Shown here: positions 22,622 through 32,407 of the stretch, in pieces
Position numbering within the stretch: the stretch's first letter is position 1
Layout: each line of letters begins with the position of its first letter
From: Vibrio sp. FE10
GTDB taxonomy: Bacteria; Pseudomonadota; Gammaproteobacteria; Enterobacterales; Vibrionaceae
DNA length: 64,000 nucleotides
Direction of reading: 5' to 3'
Assembly: GCF_030297155.1 (NCBI RefSeq)
Contig: NZ_AP028067.1
Coordinates: 1,178,001-1,242,000 of the forward strand
The notes under the pieces: generated by a model
What the model saw: only the letters and a program-made list of their open reading frames with translations
Told to the model about the DNA's origin: nothing
Databases searched by the model: none
Translations under genes and position numbers: made by a program

Positions 22622-24970
22622 ATGTGCGCAAAACATGCAGCGTGCCGCTCAACAAAAGTGGACGTTCAACCGCAAGCGACTGGGGTGACCTGTTCTAGTC
22701 CTAAAATTACCAGCATTACCGCCGCAGGCTCGTCATCATCATGCTGCAGTTCTACAACGGCTTCTGCATCAGCAGATGGTTGTTGTGGTTCAGACAGTGG
22801 AGAAGAAGACCGGCTACCCTTAACTGAGTCTCTTAACGCCCAATTTTCCAAAAGTTGGTTGGTCTCGGGAATGGACTGTCCAGCTTGTGCTCGAAAAATA
22901 GAAAAAGCAGTCAGTAACATCGAAGGTGTTATTGAAGCTAAAGTTTTATTCGCTACCGAAAAGCTTGTTGTTAAATTCGATAGTGAAAATCTTGCTGAAA
23001 CCATCGAACAAGTCTCTATCAAAACGGGCTTCCCATTGACGGAAGTGGGTTCCAAGAAACAAAAACAACAACCAGAGACCTTTTGGCAAGCTCATATCCA
23101 ACCTAATTGGCAGATTATAGCGATTGCAGTCTCTATGCTGATCGCCGCCTTACTTAAAAGTTCACAGCCTCAACTGAGCGAAGGCTTATTCGTCGCTACC
23201 TGTTTACTTGGGCTTTATCCTGTTGCTAAAAAAGCGGTTCAACTTGCCCGTTCAGGGACACCTTTTGCAATCGAAACACTAATGAGTGTCGCAGCTCTTG
23301 GCGCTCTATATCTTGGTGAAACCGCAGAAGCCGCGATGGTTTTATTATTGTTCTTGATCGGTGAACGTTTAGAAGCTTTTGCGTCGTCGAGAGCAAGAAG
23401 TGGTGTTCAAGCCTTAATGGCACTCGTCCCGGAGAATGCGACCAAGATTATTAACGGCGAACGTGTTGAAGTAGAAGTTAGCGATCTTGTTCCTGGCGAT
23501 GTCATCGAAGTTGCAGCTGGCTCTCGCCTGCCTGCTGATGGCCAGTTAATCACCGATGCTGCAAGCTTTGATGAAAGTGCTTTAACGGGCGAATCTATCC
23601 CAGTTGAACACATCGAAGGTAACAACATCATGGCTGGCGCCGTGGTGGTTGATAAAGTCGTGCGTATTATGATTACTTCAAAGCAGGGCGAGAATGCGAT
23701 TGACCGTATTCTACACCTGATAGAAGAAGCCGAATCTCGCAAGGCACCACTGGAGCGCTTCTTAGATAAATTCAGCCGTTGGTACACCCCATTGATGATG
23801 GTTGTTGCGCTGTTGGTGATCATCACGCCGCCACTGTTGTTTGCTCAACCTTGGGAAACGTGGGTTTATCGTGGCCTAGCCTTATTACTGATTGCTTGTC
23901 CTTGTGCATTGGTTATCTCTACGCCAGCAGCAATTACTTCTGGTTTGGCAGCAGCCGCAAAACGCGGTGCGCTGATCAAAGGCGGAGCGGCACTAGAACA
24001 GCTTGGTAAAATTCAAACTATTGCTTTTGATAAAACGGGCACATTGACGGAGGGTAAGCCTCAGGTTACCGATATTCAGCCTCTATCTGATTGGCAGCAA
24101 GACGCAATGCTACGCGTAGTGGGTGCAATTGAAGTGGGTTCTACTCATCCATTGGCGCAGTCACTGGTTGCCAAGGTCAAAGAGTTGAACATTGAAATTC
24201 CAGAATCTCAAAATAAGAAGGCGTTGATCGGCAGTGGTGTTGAAGGCGATGTTGATGGTGTTAAATACCAAGTTCTCGCACCGTCTAAAGTCTCGTTTGA
24301 CCTCGCTTCTGAAGTAGTGGCAAAAGTTGAAGCCCTTGAAGGCGAAGGAAAGACGGTGGTTCTTGCTCTAGAGGTTACACATCAAGAAGAGCTTCAAGAG
24401 CAAGCGACAGTGATTGGTCTGATTGCTTGGCAAGATACCTTGCGTAGTGATGCGAAAGTTGCGATTGAACGACTGAACGATCTGGGCATTCAATCTATCA
24501 TGCTGACGGGTGATAACCCGCGCAGTGCGGCAGCGATCAGTCGCAAAATTGGTATGCAATACAAAGCGAGCCTACTGCCAAGCGACAAGGTGACCTATGT
24601 TGAAGAGTTATCTCAACAGTCGCATGTTGCAATGGTCGGTGACGGCATCAACGATGCGCCAGCGATGAAAACCGCTAACGTGGGTATCGCTATGGGTGGT
24701 GGTACTGATGTTGCGCTTGAAACGGCAGATTCAGCACTAACTCACAACCGTTTAACTGAGCTACCCGCGATGATTGAACTGTCGCAAGCGACCATGAATA
24801 ACATTCGCCAAAACGTCGCACTTGCACTTGGTTTGAAAGGTGTGTTCTTGGTGACCAGCTTACTGGGTATTACCGGTTTGTGGGTTGCGGTATTAGCCGA
24901 TAGTGGTGCGACGGCATTGGTCACATTGAACGCACTGCGATTGCTGCGATTCAAATCTAAAGCGGATTAA
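22622..24970 (+). CDS. zntA: Zn/Cd/Pb-exporting P1B-type ATPase
   Basis: A 782-residue heavy-metal pump of the inner membrane. An unusual Cys/Ser-rich N-terminal tail (residues 1-62, with Cys pairs at 41-42 and 54-55) is followed by a heavy-metal-associated domain with GMDCPAC (C86, C89). Then come the membrane domain with CPC (C426-P-C428), the phosphorylation site Asp470 in DKTGT, TGES actuator, STHPLA, and GDGINDAPAM. CPC plus the Asp in the HMA motif fits Zn/Cd/Pb rather than Cu. A MerR-type promoter lies 78 bases upstream. Confidence 0.94.
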   Translation: MCAKHAACRSTKVDVQPQATGVTCSSPKITSITAAGSSSSCCSSTTASASADGCCGSDSGEEDRLPLTESLNAQFSKSWLVSGMDCPACARKIEKAVSNIEGVIEAKVLFATEKLVVKFDSENLAETIEQVSIKTGFPLTEVGSKKQKQQPETFWQAHIQPNWQIIAIAVSMLIAALLKSSQPQLSEGLFVATCLLGLYPVAKKAVQLARSGTPFAIETLMSVAALGALYLGETAEAAMVLLLFLIGERLEAFASSRARSGVQALMALVPENATKIINGERVEVEVSDLVPGDVIEVAAGSRLPADGQLITDAASFDESALTGESIPVEHIEGNNIMAGAVVVDKVVRIMITSKQGENAIDRILHLIEEAESRKAPLERFLDKFSRWYTPLMMVVALLVIITPPLLFAQPWETWVYRGLALLLIACPCALVISTPAAITSGLAAAAKRGALIKGGAALEQLGKIQTIAFDKTGTLTEGKPQVTDIQPLSDWQQDAMLRVVGAIEVGSTHPLAQSLVAKVKELNIEIPESQNKKALIGSGVEGDVDGVKYQVLAPSKVSFDLASEVVAKVEALEGEGKTVVLALEVTHQEELQEQATVIGLIAWQDTLRSDAKVAIERLNDLGIQSIMLTGDNPRSAAAISRKIGMQYKASLLPSDKVTYVEELSQQSHVAMVGDGINDAPAMKTANVGIAMGGGTDVALETADSALTHNRLTELPAMIELSQATMNNIRQNVALALGLKGVFLVTSLLGITGLWVAVLADSGATALVTLNALRLLRFKSKAD

Positions 24971-25006
24971 GCACTTCTAGCTCATATCCACTATTTTGAT
25001 GCCAAT

Positions 25007-25044
25007 AAACGCCTTTAGTCTTAATAAGCTAAAGGCGTTTTTTG
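25007..25044 (+). terminator. Rho-independent terminator of zntA
   Basis: AAACGCCTTTAG (25007-25018) and CTAAAGGCGTTT (25029-25040), then TTTTG. Confidence 0.92.
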
Positions 25045-25137
25045 TCTCATTAGTATGCAACGTAGGCGTATGGATTGCTTATTTTTGTGATGCCAATCGG
25101 TTTTTCGTGAAACTTGAAATCTTGTTGCGATCATTGG

Positions 25138-25153
25138 TGTGACGCGCGTCACT
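25138..25153 (+). promoter_or_regulatory. CRP-like site upstream of udp
   Basis: TGTGA-CGCGCG-TCACT matches the cAMP-CRP consensus TGTGA-N6-TCACA in nine of ten positions, centred about 108 bases upstream of the udp start. In E. coli udp is CRP/CytR controlled, which makes the site plausible. Confidence 0.7.
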
Positions 25154-25253
25154 TCATTTTGTAATGAGCTTGGTTAGAGTGTGTTCGTACCCCACGAATT
25201 TACTATGAGCTTAAATAAGGGTAAAAAGCCCAATAAGCCAAAAGGAGCGAACT

Positions 25254-26012
25254 ATGTCTCAAGCTGTTTTCCATTTAGGTGTTACTGAAGCAGATCTTAA
25301 CGGTGCTACTCTTGCGATCATCCCTGGTGATCCTGCTCGTGTACAAAAAATTGCAGAAGAGATGGAGAATCCAGTATTTCTTGCTAGCCATCGTGAATAC
25401 ACACTTTACCGCGCAGAACTAGGCGGCAAGCCAGTTGTTGTATGTTCAACAGGTATCGGTGGTCCATCAACGTCTATCGCTGTAGAAGAGTTAGCTCAAC
25501 TGGGTGTTCGCACTTTCCTTCGTGTTGGTACTACTGGTGCTATCCAACCACACGTAAACGTGGGTGACATGATCGTTTCTACTGGTTCTGTTCGTCTAGA
25601 CGGCGCTAGCCTGCACTTTGCTCCAATGGAGTTCCCAGCAGTTGCTGACTTTGAAGTAGCAACAGCAATGAAAGCGGCAGTTGACGAATCAGGTGCAACA
25701 GTTCACATGGGTGTAACGGCATCAAGCGATACGTTCTACCCAGGTCAAGAGCGTTACGACACGTTCTCTGGTCGCGTTGTTAAGCGTTTCCAAGGTTCTA
25801 TGCAAGAATGGCAAGACATGGGCGTTCTAAACTTCGAGATGGAATCTGCAACACTGCTAACTATGTGTGCAAGTTCTGGTCTGAAAGCAGGTTGTGTTGC
25901 TGGTGTAATCATCAACCGTACTCAAAAAGAGACGCCTGATCACGAAACGCTAAAAGTAACAGAAGCTCGTTCAATCAAAGTGGTTGTAGAAGCTGCTCGT
26001 AAAATGCTTTAA
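25254..26012 (+). CDS. udp: uridine phosphorylase
   Basis: A 252-residue cytoplasmic enzyme splitting uridine with phosphate into uracil and ribose-1-phosphate (pyrimidine salvage). It is nearly collinear with the E. coli enzyme: [24 protein letters not shown], the signature [48 protein letters not shown] and [19 protein letters not shown] precedes the ATG. It is monocistronic with its own promoter region and terminator. Confidence 0.97.
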   Translation: MSQAVFHLGVTEADLNGATLAIIPGDPARVQKIAEEMENPVFLASHREYTLYRAELGGKPVVVCSTGIGGPSTSIAVEELAQLGVRTFLRVGTTGAIQPHVNVGDMIVSTGSVRLDGASLHFAPMEFPAVADFEVATAMKAAVDESGATVHMGVTASSDTFYPGQERYDTFSGRVVKRFQGSMQEWQDMGVLNFEMESATLLTMCASSGLKAGCVAGVIINRTQKETPDHETLKVTEARSIKVVVEAARKML

Positions 26013-26046
26013 GTTTTAAAATGCATTAAGTCTGTTTCCAAGATTT

Positions 26047-26080
26047 AAAAATGGCCGCATCGAATGATGCGGCCATTTTT
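26047..26080 (+). terminator. Rho-independent terminator of udp
   Basis: A 15-bp perfect stem, AAAAATGGCCGCATC and its complement, with a 4-base loop and a final T-run. Confidence 0.93.
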
Positions 26081-26155
26081 TATGGGGCAAAGAAATCAGA
26101 AACATAAATAGTTAAAAGATGAAAACCGATCGAAACCGATAAATAGCTAGAGAAC

Positions 26156-26192
26156 AAAAAAGGCGAGTGACTTAATCGTCATTCGCCTTTTT
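26156..26192. terminator. bidirectional terminator, mainly for the CARF nuclease gene
   Basis: AAAAAGGCGAGTGAC-like arm (from 26156) and GTCATTCGCCTTTTT (26178-26192), one G-T mismatch. T-runs lie on both strands. It sits 44 bases after the minus-strand CARF gene stop. Confidence 0.85.
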
Positions 26193-26235
26193 AGATTTAC
26201 TTAAGAGCGTTCAGCTCTCAAGAGTCTATTGGTTG

Positions 26236-27402
26236 TTAGCACTCTAAATCTTCATCACCACCGGCTGCGGTAAACCATGCCGTTAGGTGTGTTTTCAGAT
26301 CCTTCAATTCGTCAGGACCAATCAACGCAAGGCCAAGGTCTTCAGCTCGTGTGATGTCATTATGACGAAGAGGGCGGAAGCTCACCAGCATAGCACGTGC
26401 TTGTAGGCCACCTAATAGGTCTCTCAACGACTCCAGCTTGTACAAGGTGTCATCACCATCATCACGCATGCCTTTGGTCTTACATTCGATGATGTGGAGC
26501 TTATTGTTCACGACAGAAGCAACATCAAGCTCATTACGAACTTCACGCTCACCTAATTGGCGGTAAACTTGAACATTCAAAGAGCGATCTTGAATGGTCG
26601 GCATGTCATCTTGGATTTGTTTAACTGTGCTGTGAACCAGAGTCTCTAGCCATTCGCCGTTAGAGAAACGTCGTGCATCTTCATTGGCAAACGTCAAAAT
26701 ACCATTGTCATAAGTGGCAATCTTCGCTTCAACTAAATCACTCAATAACATGTTGAGCTCTCGGTAACCTTGTTGTTTTTCAGACAAGCCAACATCGAGC
26801 TTCTGTTCTTTACGGCAGGTTGTTGCAAGGTAGTTCAATGTTGCGAGGCCTGGGCCTAACTCTAATGCGTTACTTGCCCAACGTTCGCCCAGTTCATACA
26901 GTTTCTGATCAAGTTGCGGAGACAGTTGTACATCGCTGAATTCACCACGAGCACCAAACACTGTTAGGTAGTCGTCGATGGTAATACGGTCTTGTACTTG
27001 TGCGTCTTCTTTGCCACTTGGGTATAACCAGCACAGCTTGTCACTGTTCGGTTCAACCACAAAGATTGGCCAGTGGTAAGTGCGGAACACTTCGTACACA
27101 GAAAGTAGGCGGTGACGAAGGCCACAACTCGCGTTGAGTTTCACTTCTTCACCACGAGCTTTGAGGTCTTCGGCAAGGGTTTGGATAGAGGCTTTAATCG
27201 CAGATGTATTTACGAGGGTTGGAATCTCGAAAAACTCACTGGTAATGTCGCGCTTCTGCAAAACGCTGTCTAAGCGTTGGTACATACTGACTTGATTCTT
27301 GTCGCCGATAAACACGATATGAGTGCTGATCGTTCGGTTATCGAGTAGTGGAGTGATCAAGCGAATGGGGTCTTGATCGATAATGCCAACATGAACAGCC
27401 AT
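26236..27402 (-). CDS. CARF-domain PD-(D/E)XK protein (DUF1887, VC1899/Card1-like)
   Basis: A 388-residue protein. The N-terminal ~145 residues form a CARF-like Rossmann domain (VGIIDQDPIRLITPLL, THIVFIGDKNQ, LNASCGLRHRLLSVYEVF). A middle helical/winged-helix part spans about 160-245. The C-terminal PD-(D/E)XK nuclease core has D293 in NELDVASVV and the E306-C-K308 motif in HIIECKTKG. This matches the DUF1887 family that includes V. cholerae VC1899 and the cA4-activated nuclease Card1/Can2. Residues 90-97 (NASCGLRH) replace the usual N-x-TGGTK ring-nucleotide loop. No cas gene or CRISPR array is nearby. It is single, between an upstream chemoreceptor and its own terminator. Confidence 0.88.
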   Translation of the reverse strand: MAVHVGIIDQDPIRLITPLLDNRTISTHIVFIGDKNQVSMYQRLDSVLQKRDITSEFFEIPTLVNTSAIKASIQTLAEDLKARGEEVKLNASCGLRHRLLSVYEVFRTYHWPIFVVEPNSDKLCWLYPSGKEDAQVQDRITIDDYLTVFGARGEFSDVQLSPQLDQKLYELGERWASNALELGPGLATLNYLATTCRKEQKLDVGLSEKQQGYRELNMLLSDLVEAKIATYDNGILTFANEDARRFSNGEWLETLVHSTVKQIQDDMPTIQDRSLNVQVYRQLGEREVRNELDVASVVNNKLHIIECKTKGMRDDGDDTLYKLESLRDLLGGLQARAMLVSFRPLRHNDITRAEDLGLALIGPDELKDLKTHLTAWFTAAGGDEDLEC

Positions 27403-27491
27403 ATAAATTCCTTAATAGCGGCTCGCTCATAAAGGTGAAAGAAAAAAACGGGAAGCAGCAAGCCTTAATAATCATATAATGACAAAGATCA

Positions 27492-27530
27492 TAAAAAACA
27501 AGGGCAACCCTTGATAAAAGTTGCCCTTGT
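27492..27530 (-). terminator. Rho-independent terminator of the chemoreceptor gene
   Basis: ACAAGGGCAAC (27498-27508) and GTTGCCCTTGT (27520-27530); on the minus strand TTTTTTAT follows. Confidence 0.9.
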
Positions 27531-27600
27531 TCAAATAGTTACCACTATTGGGTAATAAGTCCCAATATTTTCACTAAATATCTATCAATTTCTCAGCTAC

Positions 27601-29592
27601 CTATAGCTTGAATTGATGAACTAAATCACCTTGCTGATTTGCCAGAATCGTTAGGTTTTGGCTCGCTTCTGCAATCGATGACATTGCTTGATAACTTGCA
27701 TCTGCAATGTGGTTGATGTCTTCGATGTTGCGCGCTATATCGCCAGAAGTTTCACTCTGCTCAGCGGCTGCTTGAGAGATATGTGTACTCATATGGCTGA
27801 TTTCTAGAATCAATGCTTGGATTTCTTCCATGGCACTGTTTGCGCTTGAAGCTTGTTGAACCGACATGTCCATATCGCTCATACAACTTTCAATGACGTT
27901 GCTTGCCGTTTTCGAACTTGATTGCAGGTTACTGATCATCGTCTCGATTTCAGACGTTGATTGTGTCGTCTTCTGTGCAAGCACTCGAACTTCATCGGCA
28001 ACCACGGCAAAACCACGACCTTGTTCACCGGCACGCGCCGCTTCGATCGCTGCATTTAGTGCGAGTAGGTTGGTTTGCTCGGCAATCCCGCGGATAACAT
28101 CGAGAATAGAACCAATCTGGCTACTCATCTGTTGTAGTTCGCCTACCGCACCTACAGATTCGGTCAAGCGGGCCTCAAGTTGGTTAATGGTACTGATGTT
28201 GGTGTTCATGATTTGACGACCAGATTCAGAAGCTGATTCCACTTGTTGAACCATGGTTAATGAGCTTTGCGCACTGTTTGCCACTTCTTGTACTGAATGA
28301 GACATTTCTGTCATCGCAGTCGCGACAGTTGCCGTTTGTTCGCGTTGGCTGTTCAGTTGAGCCTGCGTTTCTGTAGAGGTTTTTTGGTTTACGCTGGCAG
28401 TCTTAGTTAAGTCATCGGAAGCGTCATTCAGCTTCACCAGAATATTGCGTAGATTGTCGGCTAAGGTGTTGATGTGACGGCTCACTCGGCTGAATTCGTT
28501 GTCATAACGAATATCGATACGCTGAGTCATATCGCCTTCAGTCAGGCCTTCTAATGTGCCTAGAATGCGAGTTAATGGCTCTCTTACACTGTGTGCAATG
28601 TGGTAACCAATCGCGGCTGCAAATACGGTAACAACAATACCAATCGCAATTGCGTTGAAGAGGCCTTTGTCGTAGATGCTACTTGCGTCAGCTAAAGATG
28701 CGTTGAGTTGCTCTTCAGCAGTCACGTTGAATGAATCCAACACCGCCATCGCTTGGTCAACTTCAACGGCTAGGTTTGCGATGTTGACGTACAGCGCTTG
28801 TTTCGCTTGCAGGTAGTTGTTGTGTTTATCTAGTACGCCGCCTTTCTGGCCAACGTCTTTGGTGAATTTCTGAACCGATTCATCGAAGACATTTTTAAGC
28901 GCAGGCAGTTGTGTCGCTAAACCACGGTATGCGTAGTTTAGGTGAGTCACGGCCTTCTTGTTTTGGTTTACGGCTTTTTGCACGAATGCCACATCAGAGC
29001 TTGCTAGCGCATCTGAAGTGATTACTTCAGCGTCTTGTAGTTTGATGAAGTAGCTTTTCGCCATAACTTTTACAGAGATGCTTTTTTGGTCGGCAACGTA
29101 CTCTTTCATTCCGACTGTTAATTCAGAATGTAAGCGCTGGAAATCACGCGATGCTTTTTGTACTTGTTCTTGTGCTTCGAACATTGCCACATAGTTGGTC
29201 ATCGCTTCTGCGGCTTCAGTAAAGTAGCGCTCTTCCATGGCTCTTAACTGAGTAATACGCTCAACGAGAGTGATGTTGTCTTCACTCGCGGCTTCTAATC
29301 TTCCTAATACTTCAGAGAAAGCGTCTTGTGATTCGGCAAATGTTGAACGCATTGCAGCCATACGTTCAGCGTTTTGTGTGGTTAAGAAGTCTTTGAATGA
29401 CTTATCAGCAGAGAGCAATTGGACACTTGTTTGATTTGAAAGCGCAACAAGCGGTAATGAGGTTTCTGAGACACTCTCAAAATTGCTGTGTATCTGATTC
29501 ATGCTGTTCATCATGATGGTTATCGTGACTGCGAACATGATGATGATCAGTGCGAAACCAGCGTACATACGCTTGATCACAGATCCCTTCAT
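27601..29592 (-). CDS. methyl-accepting chemotaxis protein
   Basis: A 663-residue transmembrane chemoreceptor. TM1 lies near residues 9-29. A large helical periplasmic sensor (about 30-305) with no PAS/Cache motif is followed by TM2 near 310-332, a HAMP domain ([22 protein letters not shown]) and the signalling hairpin tip [32 protein letters not shown]. There is no C-terminal NWETF-type CheR tether. The helical sensor resembles four-helix-bundle (HBM/TarH-like) receptors; the ligand is unknown. It is monocistronic with a terminator, upstream of the CARF nuclease gene. Confidence 0.93.
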   Translation of the reverse strand: MKGSVIKRMYAGFALIIIMFAVTITIMMNSMNQIHSNFESVSETSLPLVALSNQTSVQLLSADKSFKDFLTTQNAERMAAMRSTFAESQDAFSEVLGRLEAASEDNITLVERITQLRAMEERYFTEAAEAMTNYVAMFEAQEQVQKASRDFQRLHSELTVGMKEYVADQKSISVKVMAKSYFIKLQDAEVITSDALASSDVAFVQKAVNQNKKAVTHLNYAYRGLATQLPALKNVFDESVQKFTKDVGQKGGVLDKHNNYLQAKQALYVNIANLAVEVDQAMAVLDSFNVTAEEQLNASLADASSIYDKGLFNAIAIGIVVTVFAAAIGYHIAHSVREPLTRILGTLEGLTEGDMTQRIDIRYDNEFSRVSRHINTLADNLRNILVKLNDASDDLTKTASVNQKTSTETQAQLNSQREQTATVATAMTEMSHSVQEVANSAQSSLTMVQQVESASESGRQIMNTNISTINQLEARLTESVGAVGELQQMSSQIGSILDVIRGIAEQTNLLALNAAIEAARAGEQGRGFAVVADEVRVLAQKTTQSTSEIETMISNLQSSSKTASNVIESCMSDMDMSVQQASSANSAMEEIQALILEISHMSTHISQAAAEQSETSGDIARNIEDINHIADASYQAMSSIAEASQNLTILANQQGDLVHQFKL

Positions 29593-29868
29593 GGCTTTCT
29601 CCCTAATAAAAATGCAGACCTAATGTCAGGTCAAAGTAAAACTAACAAAATTGTCAGCATTCTATTGAGCTCCGCTTACGCATTTTATGACGCACTCGTC
29701 AAAAATAACGCTCGGTTATAACCAATATGCCATTCTTGAGAGCTAAGACTCGTTTTCTTTGATTTGAACGGTGTTTTTTATTATGCTTTAGAGCAGATTT
29801 ATTGTGGTTTGATGCGGCATAGCGCATACTCAAAGCATTAAAAATTCAATGTTTTATCGGAGAGAAAC

Positions 29869-30219
29869 ATGGCTGAAGAAACCATTTTTAGTAAGATCAT
29901 CAATAAAGAAATCCCAGCAGATCTGCTATACCAAGACGACTTAGTAACGGCATTCCGTGATATTAATCCTCGCGCTCCTAGCCATATCCTAATTATCCCT
30001 AACAAGCTGATTCCAACAACCAACGATGTTGAAGTGGAAGATGAAGCAATGATGGGACGTATGTTTACTGTTGCCCGTAAGTTAGCGAAAGAAGAAGGCA
30101 TCGCAGAAGATGGTTACCGTCTTATCGTGAACTGTAATTCTCACGGTGGCCAAGAGGTTTACCATATTCACATGCACTTAGTGGGTGGCCGTCCGCTTGG
30201 CCCTCTTTTAATGAGCTAA
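29869..30219 (+). CDS. hinT: HIT-family purine nucleoside phosphoramidase
   Basis: A 116-residue HINT protein hydrolysing adenosine 5'-phosphoramidates. The histidine triad is HIHMH (99-103) in [16 protein letters not shown], and the N-terminal [22 protein letters not shown] strand pair is typical. In E. coli it heads the ycfL-lpoB-thiK-ycfP-ndh neighbourhood, and the same order follows here, which supports the identification. Confidence 0.95.
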   Translation: MAEETIFSKIINKEIPADLLYQDDLVTAFRDINPRAPSHILIIPNKLIPTTNDVEVEDEAMMGRMFTVARKLAKEEGIAEDGYRLIVNCNSHGGQEVYHIHMHLVGGRPLGPLLMS

Positions 30220-30494
30220 TTAAAAGGCTAATGCGCTAACGAAAAAGTTAATGAGCTCGTTAATACAAGTTAATGGGTTAACTAACATAAACAGCCAGTT
30301 GGAAAATTTGTTGTTTGTATGCCAACTTTAAGTTTTATCTGTTGTCTGAATATCGGCATCACCTAGGCAGAGCTAAATTAAGCAGGTAACAACTTGCCTG
30401 AGATCCTTTTAACAACACGTTTCGTTTTGATAATGAGACTACGGTCAACAGACCCTAACAAAGTTGGCATTTTAAACATGCACGGAGACGATAA

Positions 30495-31886
30495 GTGAAG
30501 CAACAGTTAAGATTCGCTTCCATTGCCCTATTATCGGCGTTGACCGCGGGTTGTGCGAGTATGTCTGCAGGTAGCCTGTTCAGTCATTACAGCGCGCAAA
30601 ACAAAGATATCTATCAAGCAGTGAAATCTGGGGATTATTCAGAGGCTCAACAAGAGTTACCAGATTACGTAGCAGGCGATATCCTTGATAACTTTGAAAG
30701 AGGCAGAATTAATCTGCTGGATCAAAAATACCCTGAGAGTAAGTCTTCGTTTGAATTGGCTGATCAGGCAGTAAAAGATCAACAAAGCAAAGCCGTGATT
30801 TCTATTTCAGACAGTGCAACCAGTGTGGGTGCGTTGGCTGTGAACGATAATATTACCGAGTATGTACCGCCTGATTACGAGTTAGGCTTTCTTCATCTCT
30901 ATCTCGGTTTAAATTATCTCAAGAAGAACGACTTAGAAGGTGCGGTGATCGAAATGCGTCGCGCCAACCAAGTTCAAGAACAAGCGAAGAAGCAACGTGA
31001 AGCTGAATTAGAAAGTGCAGCCAACGATGCGAAGAAGCAGGGTTTGTCTGCCAATGTGGGTAGTATCCTTGCGAATTACCCAGACGCGGGTAAAAAGCTG
31101 CAGTCAGTACAAAACGCGTATCTGATGTTTTTATCGGGTCTGCTTTATGAAGCTTCAAACGACTTAAACAGCGCTTATGTAGACTATCGACGTGCTTTGG
31201 CTGTGATGCCAGAGAACCAAGAAATTATTGATAGAACGATGGCAACAGCCGCTCGTTTAGGAATGCGACAAGATTTAGCGACACTTGAAAAACGCTACAA
31301 ACAATCTTCTAAGATTGGCAGCGGTCAAGGCCGTGTGATTGTGCTTCAAGAGCAGAGCGCTGTTCAAGCCATGGACAGTTGGCGTTTAGATTTACCTATT
31401 TATGACAGTCGCGATCAAGGTGCAATATATTCTCTGGCGCTGCCATATTACCCGAGCCAAAACGTAGAGCGTTTTTCTGCCTTACGAATCAGTGGGCAGC
31501 CGTTACAAGAACACTTGATCACGGATGTAAACGCGATGGCTCAAAACGATTTATCTGAGCGCATGACGAGTATTGTTATTCGCCAAGCACTGCGTGTCGT
31601 CGCGAAAGATCGCATTCGTAAAGAAGCGACCCAAGGCAACGATGTGGGTAACATTCTGTTCAATGTCTGGAATACCTTTACGGAGCAACCAGACACGCGC
31701 AGCTGGCAATCTTTACCTGCAGAGATCAAGAGCAGCACGTTTGTAGCAAACAGCGGTCAATATACGTTAGAAGCGGGTGCTAAAACGTATGACTTTGATA
31801 TTAGAGAAGGGCAGACCACCTTGGTTTGGATTTCTCGACAAGGCAATAACGCAACAATGTGGCATAAACAGCTAGGGAGGCTGTAA
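30495..31886 (+). CDS. COG3014-family outer membrane lipoprotein
   Basis: A 463-residue predicted lipoprotein (lipobox LTAGC, Cys20). It has TPR-like helical repeats (LGFLHLYLGLNYLKKNDLEGAVIEMRRANQV; LMFLSGLLYEASNDLNSAYVDYRRALAVMPEN) and a C-terminal beta-rich domain. The start is a GTG at 30495 with GGAG at 30484-30487. It shares TAATG with ycfL, and lpoB follows, so it is presumed to act with the PBP1b activator in peptidoglycan or envelope assembly. The exact role is not known. Confidence 0.85.
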   Translation: MKQQLRFASIALLSALTAGCASMSAGSLFSHYSAQNKDIYQAVKSGDYSEAQQELPDYVAGDILDNFERGRINLLDQKYPESKSSFELADQAVKDQQSKAVISISDSATSVGALAVNDNITEYVPPDYELGFLHLYLGLNYLKKNDLEGAVIEMRRANQVQEQAKKQREAELESAANDAKKQGLSANVGSILANYPDAGKKLQSVQNAYLMFLSGLLYEASNDLNSAYVDYRRALAVMPENQEIIDRTMATAARLGMRQDLATLEKRYKQSSKIGSGQGRVIVLQEQSAVQAMDSWRLDLPIYDSRDQGAIYSLALPYYPSQNVERFSALRISGQPLQEHLITDVNAMAQNDLSERMTSIVIRQALRVVAKDRIRKEATQGNDVGNILFNVWNTFTEQPDTRSWQSLPAEIKSSTFVANSGQYTLEAGAKTYDFDIREGQTTLVWISRQGNNATMWHKQLGRL

Positions 31887-32269
31887 TGAAAAAGTGGTTA
31901 GTGAGCGTAGCAGCGGTCATCGCTCTGGCTGGTTGTGCTGATAACACAGCAGGCGTAAGGGTTGATAGCCTAACTCAAAACGTATTCTTTGGTGACAACG
32001 TGCTAGGCAGTCGACTTGTAGTTGATGATATCCGCACTGATCAAATTGATGGTCACACAAGAGGTATTGTTCGTTTAAACAGTAACTATAAAGGCGATCA
32101 ACATATCCTTTATCGTTTCTACTGGTACGACGATGCTGGGCTTGAGGTCAACCTAAAGCAAGGCCCTTGGAAGCAAGCGATTGTTCGTGGCTTTGAAAGT
32201 ATTTCGTTGTCGGAAGTGTCGGTAAACCCGAAAGCAACTCAGTTCCGAGTCCAGTTCCGAGAGCAGTAA
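31886..32269 (+). CDS. ycfL: YcfL-family lipoprotein
   Basis: A 127-residue lipoprotein (lipobox LAGC at 14-17) with a beta-sandwich-like body (RGIVRLNSNYKGDQHILYRFYWYDDAGLEV). It belongs to the YcfL/COG5633 family always found next to lpoB. Its start overlaps the stop of the preceding lipoprotein gene by one base. The function is undefined; context points to the periplasmic side of the outer membrane. Confidence 0.88.
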   Translation: MKKWLVSVAAVIALAGCADNTAGVRVDSLTQNVFFGDNVLGSRLVVDDIRTDQIDGHTRGIVRLNSNYKGDQHILYRFYWYDDAGLEVNLKQGPWKQAIVRGFESISLSEVSVNPKATQFRVQFREQ

Positions 32270-32407
32270 GCTCTACGAGAATAGATATAGTTAAAGTGAG
32301 CTCGAGTTAATATCGATTCGGGCTGCAGTAAGCGGATTTATTGATTCGCTAACATAAGAATTTAAGAGTGAGGGTAACCCCGCTCAGTGATAAGTTGAGG
32401 AAACAAA

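Noticed and set aside
26236..27402. Possible type III CRISPR locus around the CARF gene
   Set aside because: No cas genes and no regularly spaced repeats were found anywhere in the window; the neighbours are a chemoreceptor and udp.
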